Assembly (NCBI GenBank): GCA_019022495.1
Contig: JAFEKR010000033.1
Location: 62,001-126,000 of the forward strand
Source: Epichloe hybrida
Lineage: Eukaryota; Ascomycota; Sordariomycetes; Hypocreales; Clavicipitaceae
DNA: 64,000 bases
Reading direction: 5' to 3'
Of the stretch, positions 39,251 to 47,003 are shown in pieces. The position numbers and the translations under genes are program-made. The notes under the pieces are model-generated. The model saw nothing but the letters and a program-made list of their open reading frames with translations. It made no database searches and had not been told where the DNA came from. How positions within the stretch are numbered: the stretch's first letter is position 1; each line of letters begins with the position of its first letter.

Positions 39251-41684
39251 CGAATCATATTCCTTTTGCAAGTCTTCTAGTAGCTTTGTACTAGTTCTTG
39301 CTTGTAGCTTAAGCCTATCTTGTATAGTAATAAGATTAAGCCTAGGATCTAGTAATATAGCATATAAATAAGGCTTATAAAAGTAATAATTGTTATCCAT
39401 ATCTTGTGGAAAATAATTACTAAGTTTATCTAAGCCTTTATCTATAGAGGCTATAAAGAACTTGCCTCGAGGGTTATAAACCTTCTAAAATATTAAGTTA
39501 ATTAGCATATAATTAATAAAGGGGAAAAGAGAACTATAGAATACATACCTAAGTAATATAGGCCTCTTAGTCCTCTTTTATATTATTAAGATATTTATAT
39601 ATCCTAATAATAAAAAGAGGGACTAAACCTAAAGTATTATACTTCTGACTTTAAAGTATAATAGTAGGTTCATAGAAAACCTCTAAAATGCTACTTAAAG
39701 TAGCTAAGTCAGCCCATTCTTGGGCAGTAGGCATAGCATCTTTTAATGCTGCAATATTAGACTCCCTATTAAGAAAAATAATAGCTTCTTTAAGCTCTAA
39801 AGAAGTATTAATAATCTTATAGGTCGAATTCCACCTAGTTTCATTGGCTATAAATATAGTTAGTATTAAATATAATATAAGAAGGAAAAAAAGACTTACC
39901 TAGAGGAATTTTCGTAATATTACAATTCTTAGCAATATAGCTCTCTTTTTTTGCTTTTCGTAAAGATTTTAACCAAAGTTTATATAATCCTTGGTTATTC
40001 TTAATAAGAATAGCAAGTCTTTTAACTTTGCCTAGTAAACCTATAGAAATATTAGTAATAATAGTTATAATAATTATTAAAAAATTACTTACCATCTGCT
40101 AAGGATTTGAATTCTTTAAAATCTTGTTTCTCTTTAATAGAAGAGATATCCTCAGTAGAATAGTAAAGATATTTACTATTTCTATAGGATTCTAAGTCTT
40201 CCTTAGAAGAAGTTGATTTTATAAATGTAGTTATAATATCCTTGGCAACAATGTTAAAAACATGAGCCACACATCGGATATTATACGGCTCATGAATAAT
40301 ACTATTATAATTCTTATTAATATAAGAAGTTATAAAAGTATTATTATTAGAACCATTATCCCTAGTAAAACTATAAAGAATTAGCTATAATTTCTAAATC
40401 CTAATATTATTAAGATAGATAACTTACCTAAGAATATACTTAGGGTCTAAGCCATAATCTTTAATAAGATTATCAAAGCATCAATGAATATAAGCCCTAG
40501 TATGAGCATTTGATAGATATTCAAAGCCTAGAAGTTATAGTGTTAATAATAATAGTAATAATAATTATCTTAGGAGAATAGGATACTTACCTATAAGCTT
40601 ATACTCAAGCTTAAAATTCGGGCTAATCCAACTAGCTATAACTCCTAAGTAAGGCTTAGAATTTATAGATGTCCAAATATCTAATTGAATAGATATTAAA
40701 CCTTGATATTTTATCTGATGTTGGATTTGCTGAATAATCTGATGCTTTGATGAATTATACATAGAATTAATTCTATGTGTAATTGTTCGATAGCTTAGTA
40801 AAGAAGCTAGATTATCATTTCTAAGGTTTAAATTAGCTTTTATTTCTTATAATAAGGAATACTTAGTACTTACCTAGAATAATAATCTAGTAATTCCTTA
40901 AAGGATTTACTATTAATAATAGTAAAAGGGATATTATTCTCTAGTATAAATTTAATAACTAGAGTAACAGCCTTTTTAGATGAAAATTCCTCTGTAATAG
41001 TATTATTACGAGGCCTTTTCATAGAGAAATAGGAGGTTAAAGAGGCTTGTGTATTAGGTGGTGAATCTTGTTGGATTTCTGGTACTAAGATATAGTTAGT
41101 AAAAGGAAATAATAGTAAATAAATAGAATTCAATACTTACAAGCAACCTTAAAAGGTTTTTTTTCATCTAATTTAGAAGTAGCAATCTCAGGATGCTTAG
41201 CTTTATAGTGCCCAACACCATTAGAAGCTTGAAATCGCTTAGCTTTACATTTAAAGCTAAAGGAGTATCCAGATTGCATACAAAAGCATATAATTTCCCT
41301 TTCTTTATTATATTTAATATTAGATAACTGATAATTAAATAAATTGTGGGTAAAAACATATGCTTGTGAAGAAAATTGATAATCTTCTTGATTTTCAAGG
41401 GTTTTCTCGTATAATCCTTGAAGATTACTTCCTTGAGAAAGCTTTGATACTAGGCTAGTCTAACTAGGCCTAGAAGGTAAGCTAGGCCTAGAAGAGCTAG
41501 GCCTAGAAGGGCTAGGCCTAGAAGAGCTAGGCATACTAGCATCAGAATCATTATCTGAGAGGAGAAAGAGGAATCCATAGTAAAGTGGGTTTTTTTCTCT
41601 GATTTTTCTGATTTTTCCGATTTTCGACGATTTTCGACGATTTTTGCTGATTTTTGCTGATTTTTCTGGTTTTCTGATTTTCAA
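38549..41684 (-). pseudogene. hAT-family transposase, multi-exon, with in-frame stops
   Basis: Several canonical GT-AG introns (for example gtaagtattg ... ttag near 41060-41125) connect exons with clear hAT landmarks in order. A poorly conserved zinc-finger-like N-terminus is followed by QLDIWTS (first catalytic Asp, about 40690), TRDNGSNN (second Asp, about 40370), and RCVAH, the conserved CxxH, near 40260. Next come NETRWNS (about 39840) and the C-terminal dimerisation domain near 38600-38900 (ARKYLAIPATSGAIESSFN, with the expected Glu). The stop codon is at 38549-38551. The frame is broken by at least four premature stops, all explicable as CAA/CAG to TAA/TAG (for example at 39651-39653 and near 39575, 39170 and 41463). 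The start at 41684 is uncertain. It is not functional as read, but it is far less decayed than its surroundings. Confidence 0.85.
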
Positions 41685-41800
41685 AGGTTCGATTTTTCCG
41701 ATTTTTTTGACTCTTTTCCTAACTTTTCCTGATTTTTTTCTGATTTTTTCTGATTTTCTGATTTTCTGATTTTTTTTGGATTTTTCTGATTTTTGTTTTT
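41580..41800. repeat. Degenerate (CTGATTTTT)n array
   Basis: About twenty imperfect tandem copies of an 8-11 bp unit around GATTTTT. The array overlaps and lies just upstream of the presumed N-terminus of the hAT transposase. On the coding strand it reads as a Lys/Ser/Ile-rich low-complexity stretch. Confidence 0.85.
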
Positions 41801-43145
41801 TTAGGGGTTTTGTAACTTATTTAAGGAGTAAAAAGATTGTAAAAACAAGAGCAAAAATAGGTAATAGTAATATAGCTAGCTTAACTATATAAAGGTTTTT
41901 CTAGATGTTTTTTTTTGATTTACTAAGGTAAAAAGAAAAGAGAAAAGAAAGAAAGAAAAGAGAAAGCGGGGGAATACCCCTCCTTAAAATTTTTTTCACT
42001 TAGCTAAGCAAGTGGGTCACAAATGACGCAATTCACTAAACAGTGTAATTGGACCAATCAAATAATAGAGGATCCACAAAAGACCCACAAAAGACCCACT
42101 TTTTATATATACTCTATAAATTATAAGAAATATTCCTATACCTTTGAAATATTATAAATCTAGTTAATTTATAGCTTTTTAACTAATTTTACAAAGAAAT
42201 AATTAATTTTAATTAATTAAAATTAATTTATATATATAAAAGTACTAGTTTATAATATATTTAGTAGTTAATAATTATCTTAAGCTAGTTATATTATATA
42301 TTACTTAGATTATATAATATAACGAAACTATAAATTATTTAGAATTAAAAATAATTTTTAAAATAAAAAATAATTTTATATAACTAGTATTATATTTATA
42401 AGTTATTATAAGAAATTTAGTGTTTTTTTAAAGTAATTTTACCTTTTTAATATTACTAATTTTATTCTTTTATTCTTTTAAATATGTTTTTTAACATTAA
42501 ATTATTTACTTTTAGTCCTATATTTTATAAGAAAAAGGAAAAACTATTTTATAAAACCTAAATTAATTGTTATTAATTTAAATAAAATTTATATTAACTA
42601 TATAAATTAGGTTATAAGTAATATATATTTTAGGCTAAATATATATAATATTAAAGCTGTCTAGTAATTTTATTTAGATTTAAAAGCTATTATTTAAACT
42701 TATTTTAAAATTATATATAGGGTAAATTTTAAAAAAGAATTAAAAAAGATTAAATAATATAGTATTAATATAATCCTATTAGATAAGTTAGTAAAGAAAT
42801 ATCTTATTATATAGAGAAAAAAATAAGAAACTATTAAAAATTACTTATAAAACTATAATTACCCTATATTATAATCTATAGCTAATAATCTAAAACTAGG
42901 AAAGTTTAATAAATCTATAACTAAATAACTAAATTATAATAAAAATAAAGAGCTATATTAAGTTAATAGTAGAAAATTCAAAGAATATAATAAGATATTA
43001 ATATACCCCACTTTTTTTTATTACTACACTACACTACATACTACACTACACTACAATTCACTACACTACATACTACAAGGAAAGTCAAAATACTACATTT
43101 ACTACACTACATGTAAAGCTCTGATTATATATAAGGGAGGTATTA

Positions 43146-43416
43146 TATTAGGAGCGTAAAGGTTAAAGATAAAATATTTATTAAAGTAAGTCTTTAAAGA
43201 ACCTTTAGGCTATATAAATAATAAAAAGGCTAGCTAGCTATAAGATAGCTATATGCTTATAAAGTAAGGTATTTATTAAAGACTACGTATATTATTAGTG
43301 CTAGGTTAGAGATTAAAACCTTTACGCACCTGCCCCTAGCTAGTATCTATCTAGTAGCAACTGCGATAGTCTTAGCTATCACTTCGTTTACAACCTTTTC
43401 AGTGCAAGCCATGACA
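43146..43416 (+). repeat. 3' LTR of the chromovirus
   Basis: 271 bp, ending ATGACA just before the duplicated cttac. Its first half is RIP-mutated like the 5' LTR. Its last ~115 bp (from about 43300) are nearly unmutated and match the solo LTR closely. Confidence 0.9.
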
Positions 43417-44876
43417 CTTACCTTAATCCCCTTTATATAAGTATTTAAAGAGATATAAGGTTTATAAAGAATAATAGGTAATACTAGGCCTTTAATAAGG
43501 TAAGGGTCTAGCTATCTATTAAGATAATCTAAGCTATACTAATGCTATAAGCCTTTATAATACTATAACTTACTTAAATTCTAGGCTAGTTACTAGAATT
43601 AAAGTCTATAAACTAGCGTTTATTATTAAAAATATAGATTAAGGTACTACTATTAAGTATAATTTATAATTTACCTTAGGCGCTAAAAGCCTTTATAGAC
43701 TCTTTTTATAGTAGTAAATATAGTATTATTTTCTTTAAGTTCCTTAGGTTTCTTTACACTATTATCCTTTAAGTACGTATTATATACCTTCTTTATATTA
43801 TTAGGTTAATAATTTATTACTTCTTTTACTTTCTTTAAGAGCTTTTTATTAACTCTTTAGTCCTTTAGTAAGTAAAGCATTTTATAGGTCTTTTATAAGT
43901 CTTTTAACTTCTTTACTTAGTGTTTTTTATAATAAATATAGAGATCTTTCTTTAGTCCCTTCTCTTTTTTAGCTTTATCCTTTCCTTCTTTATTAAGAGT
44001 TAGCTTAGCTTTAAAAGCCTTACTTCCCTTACCTTAAGACTTTCCTTAGGCTTTAATAAGGTACTTAATCTTACTTATAATAGTATAGAAATCTAGGACC
44101 TTTCCCTTGCTCTTTACTATATAAATTAATAAGTTAATTTAGGCTAAGATTGTCAGGAGCGCAGAGGTCAAAGATAGGATGTTCATCGAAGCGGGTCTTC
44201 GGAGAACCTTCGGGCCGTGTGGATAACAAAGAGGCTAGCTAGCTACGAGATAGCCACTGCTCGTGGAGCGGGGTATTTATCGAAGACTGCGCACATTATT
44301 AGTGCTAGGTTAGAGATTAAAACCTTCACGCACCTGCCCCTAGCTAGCATCTATCTAGCAGCGACTGCGATAGTCTCAGCCATCACTTCGTTCTTAACCT
44401 TTCGGTGCAAGCCGTGACAAAGATAGTAGGAAATTAAGCCCTAAGGGTATTATTAATTATTTTTATAGGTAAATAACCCTTAGTAATAGGGTAGTTTACT
44501 TAGAAATATCTTTTATAGCTAATTAAAGTATCTATAAGCTACTTATTAATATTTACTCTTATAAGGTTTTACTTAATAGTCTTATTAAAATTAACCTTAG
44601 TATAATACTTAATAGTTTTACTTAAAGGTATTATATTCCTTATAAGCTCCCTAAGCTTATTATAAAGGGATATATACCTTAAGGTTATTTACTTATATTA
44701 AAATTTAAGTATTAAGGTAAACTAAGTATAATACTCTTATATAGCCTTTAAGAGGCTCTAGAATTAGCTATTAAATACCTAATAATAACCACTAAGGACT
44801 GTAAACTAGGCGCTATCTTTAGTATTATTAGGTTATTAAGGGTATGAAAAGTAGCTCTCTTTAGGTATATTATAAC
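43417..44876 (-). mobile_element. Ty1/copia relic, gag part (continuation of 24945-30426)
   Basis: RIP-mutated DNA that should join 30426 directly if the chromovirus is removed. Minus-strand reading shows a Lys-rich segment with a remnant Y-C/Y-x-x-K zinc-knuckle-like pattern near 43900-44000, as expected for gag of the copia relic. A solo LTR interrupts it at 44151-44419. No other content is recognisable. Confidence 0.55.
44151..44419 (+). repeat. Intact solo LTR of the chromovirus family, TSD aagat
   Basis: 269 bp from TGTCAGGAGCGC to GCCGTGACA, flanked by aagat at 44146-44150 and 44420-44424. It is the same family as the 30427 and 43146 LTRs but essentially free of RIP mutations. It arose by recombination between the LTRs of a later insertion. 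The open frame at 44217-44417 has no meaning. Confidence 0.95.
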
Positions 44877-44902
44877 TAGAGTATTGTTTGTAGTGTAGTT
44901 AG
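44877..44902. mobile_element. 26-bp hAT terminal fragment fused to qutA
   Basis: The sequence is identical to the first 26 bp of element B (CAGAGTATTGTTTG...), except for one RIP-type C-to-T at its first base. The outer end points left, towards the repeat block. The inner end runs straight into qutA coding sequence at 44903. It forms the exact right boundary of the block. Confidence 0.88.
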
Positions 44903-46500
44903 GGAATCATCGGGGTCGAGCTACTGGAGATCAACGAGTTGCAGTAGTGGAAGCGAGGGTCGAGCTTCTGCACCAGGTCTTCGGGGCCGACTGGTCTTGC
45001 TTGCCCGTCGGTGTGCAGTCTTGGATGCAGGATACTGTCTAGAACAGTCGTGAAGGCGTGCAACTGGATCAGAGTTCGTATCGGCTCCATTGTCGGATGT
45101 GCGGTTGGCTGCGAATGTTCTGGCAAATCTGCGTTCGGCACTGACTGCCACGCCTGATCGAAACCGGAAAATTCGGCGGTTGATGGAGAAAAGGTGCTTG
45201 CTGTATCACAGACCTCTGTCACGGCGTGCTGATTGAGAGAAAGAGAAGTCAATGTGTCGAGGAAAGAACATGCGATGCCCACTGTATCGAGTTGTATCTT
45301 GTCTGAGTTGTATGGATCGAGTGGCATTGACGAAGCAATGAGTTGGAGTCGTTTGAGGAGCCGCGCGGCTTTGCCGAGTAGCAACGAGGCCGAGAAAAAA
45401 TTCCCTCTTCCAATAAAGACAGCCGAGTGTAAGATGATGGCACTGATGTTGTGAATGTCGCATGTTTCGTCGTCTCCGGGGATGAGATTGCGGGCAACGC
45501 GAAAGATGTGTGATGGGCTGAGCTCCGCCGAGTGCCTGTACTCTGCATGTGAGACATCCTGGAAGGACGCGATTGCTAGTGCAGCCCATAGCTCAGAATG
45601 ATGCGAAAACGCCGAGCGGTCCCCATCGAGATGCACGTGTACGCCGTTGGCTCCATACGATGCAGCGAGCGAGCGCAGCTCATCTGGTCGCACGATGGGC
45701 AACCAGCAGTGGGTATAGGATATGTAAACATTCAGCAAGCGCTTCCAATGAGATGGCAGCGTCAGAAGGGCACCTACACCTCTATCTGAGACAGGTGTAT
45801 TCGTCGACTCATGCATCGTCATCGTCCTGGTTGTCGTCCTGGTTGTCGTCCTGGTTGTCGTCCTGGTTGTCGGACTGGTTGTCCGACTGGCTGTGAGTCT
45901 CGAGTTGGAAGTGTCACCTCGTCCTCCATGGTGGGGAACAACTGCGAGTCGATTACCTCCAGCATTTGATTCATCATCAGAGTTGTCCGAGGGTATATTG
46001 TGCGAGTCGGATAGGATGCTGTCGATAGCTTTGCGAACCCGGGTCTCGTTCCAGACTTTCTGCAAGTGATGGCCGGCACTGCCCTTGCCAAGCAATGCGC
46101 GAGTCTTGCGACCCGAGGCTGGCTGGACCAGCAGCTGGTGAAGAGCCCGTTCAGATTCGGGCATCTGGTCGAACAGCCAGGCCAGGGACAGCTCGATTGT
46201 TCGCAGGTAGCCGGTTTGTACACCCCTCTTCTTGGTGGCGGGCGTGTATTGACAAGCGCGATCCAGAGCTACGCAAGTCCCGCATTGAGGTCTCGCCCCA
46301 TCACACTTCTCCCGAGCGGCTCGGCATGCATCGCAAGCAAGCGAGACGCGACGCTTTTTGGCTTTCCCATCGTCGCCCTGATCATTTGAGGATGCCGGTG
46401 TGCCCCCAGCGCGCCGTTTCTGCGGCATGGCGGGCTTGCAAGGGCTTCCAAGGGCTTCCAAGGGCTTCCGGGGACGAGACATGAAGTCCTTCGCCGACAA
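44899..46500 (-). CDS. qutA: Quinate pathway activator QutA/QA-1F, C-terminally truncated
   Basis: A Zn2Cys6 transcription factor that in Aspergillus and Neurospora switches on the quinate utilisation genes. The binuclear cluster is complete: Cys56, 59, 66, 73, 76 and 83 with 2-6-6-2-6 spacing. It is followed by the KKRGVQTGYLRTIELSLAWLF block typical of QutA/QA-1F. A fungal-TF middle region follows from about residue 240. Divergent pairing with qutR supports the identification. The frame encodes 533 residues, against about 800 in characterised homologues. It ends abruptly after STPMIP because codon 534 is a TAA made at the fusion with a hAT fragment (44877-44902). The C-terminal third is missing from the window. 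A 12-bp tandem repeat (45822-45888) encodes a Thr-Thr-Arg-Thr run at about residues 205-226. Three 11-bp repeats lie near the N-terminus. The protein may still bind DNA but is probably impaired (inference). Confidence 0.88.
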   Translation of the reverse strand: MSAKDFMSRPRKPLEALGSPCKPAMPQKRRAGGTPASSNDQGDDGKAKKRRVSLACDACRAAREKCDGARPQCGTCVALDRACQYTPATKKRGVQTGYLRTIELSLAWLFDQMPESERALHQLLVQPASGRKTRALLGKGSAGHHLQKVWNETRVRKAIDSILSDSHNIPSDNSDDESNAGGNRLAVVPHHGGRGDTSNSRLTASRTTSPTTRTTTRTTTRTTTRTMTMHESTNTPVSDRGVGALLTLPSHWKRLLNVYISYTHCWLPIVRPDELRSLAASYGANGVHVHLDGDRSAFSHHSELWAALAIASFQDVSHAEYRHSAELSPSHIFRVARNLIPGDDETCDIHNISAIILHSAVFIGRGNFFSASLLLGKAARLLKRLQLIASSMPLDPYNSDKIQLDTVGIACSFLDTLTSLSLNQHAVTEVCDTASTFSPSTAEFSGFDQAWQSVPNADLPEHSQPTAHPTMEPIRTLIQLHAFTTVLDSILHPRLHTDGQARPVGPEDLVQKLDPRFHYCNSLISSSSTPMIP

Positions 46501-47003
46501 GCCTTCAGGTCAACGTGAACCTGAACCCGTCAATGTGAGGCTGGCCGGGGTTGAGAGCGCCTGCGCGGTCCCACGACATGGCAGGTACTAGCAGTCGACG
46601 TTGACACGATGCTGAACGACTGACCGAGTCGAGAAAGTCTTGAAGTCTTGAGACTCTTGACCGCGCGTGGTCCCAAACCCGACCGACTACAAGCAAAAAT
46701 GAATGATGCTATTGGCTGTGGGCTACGCGGATAAATGCTTGTCCAGGGATGGAGGGAGACCGGGGGGGGGGGAGGGCCAACTCCTCCAACTCCTCCAACT
46801 TGGTAAATCAGCTCACCTCGTGCCAACAAGACATGCGCAATTGCTTCAACAGGACATGGCACGATACGGCATGAATCGAGCCACGGCTGCAATTCCCACC
46901 CCTTGGTATGAATATCATGGAATGGCTGCTCACCTGCTTCTCCCGGCTTCCTCATTGAATACACTGCCCGCGTCTTTCTCCCGCCCTCCGCCCGAACGCA
47001 ATC
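46501..47003. promoter_or_regulatory. Divergent qutA-qutR promoter
   Basis: 503 bp shared by the activator (-) and the repressor (+). It contains the QA-activator site at 46729-46744, a G-run near 46765 and three tandem CTCCTCCAA-type units near 46780-46800. No TATA box is obvious on either side. Confidence 0.75.
46729..46744. promoter_or_regulatory. QA-1F/QutA activator binding site
   Basis: GGATAAATGCTTGTCC matches the published 16-bp symmetrical activator consensus GGRTAARYRYTTATCC at 15 of 16 positions; only A13 is G. It lies 229 bp from the qutA start and 260 bp from the qutR start, so it could serve both genes, as the shared site does in Neurospora. Confidence 0.75.

Larger units (their letters stand above)
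37678..43123 (-). mobile_element. hAT transposon C with transposase pseudogene, TSD attatata
   Basis: A 5,446-bp element with short inverted termini CAGAGCTTT and a perfect 8-bp duplication, attatata, at 37670-37677 and 43124-43131. Both ends carry arrays of CTACACTACA repeats (37686-37860 and 43022-43115). The middle, 38.5-42.1 kb, keeps normal CA/TG content and encodes a hAT transposase on the minus strand. The flanking parts are AT-only, with simple repeats of the AGTAATA kind at 38290-38460. It inserted about 15 bp upstream of the chromovirus 3' LTR, so it is younger than that element. It is the only copy in the window with transposase sequence. Confidence 0.93.
30427..43416 (+). mobile_element. 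Chromovirus-type Ty3/Gypsy retrotransposon, TSD cttac, interrupted by a hAT element
   Basis: Two 271-bp LTRs (30427-30697 and 43146-43416) are flanked by the same 5-bp duplication, cttac (30422-30426 and 43417-43421), which fixes the ends exactly. Without the nested hAT copy and its duplicated 8 bp the element is about 7.5 kb. On the plus strand the pol skeleton is readable through RIP stops: RT at about 32690-33560 (catalytic box Y-L-D-N), RNase H to about 34000, integrase at about 34400-35550. A C-terminal chromodomain lies at about 35655-35815 (pattern K-Y-L-V-K-x-K-G-Y). The upstream 30700-32600 presumably held gag. Patches at 33060-33360 and 37010-37350 are much less mutated than the rest. 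Confidence 0.88.

Noticed and set aside
44217..44417. 66-residue open frame inside the solo LTR
   Set aside because: It lies wholly within LTR sequence, and the sister LTRs carry stops at the same place.
16861..44902. AT-rich block as a centromere or introgressed mitochondrial DNA
   Set aside because: Nearly all of it is explained by nested retrotransposons and hAT elements with exact target duplications, and no mitochondrial genes are seen.
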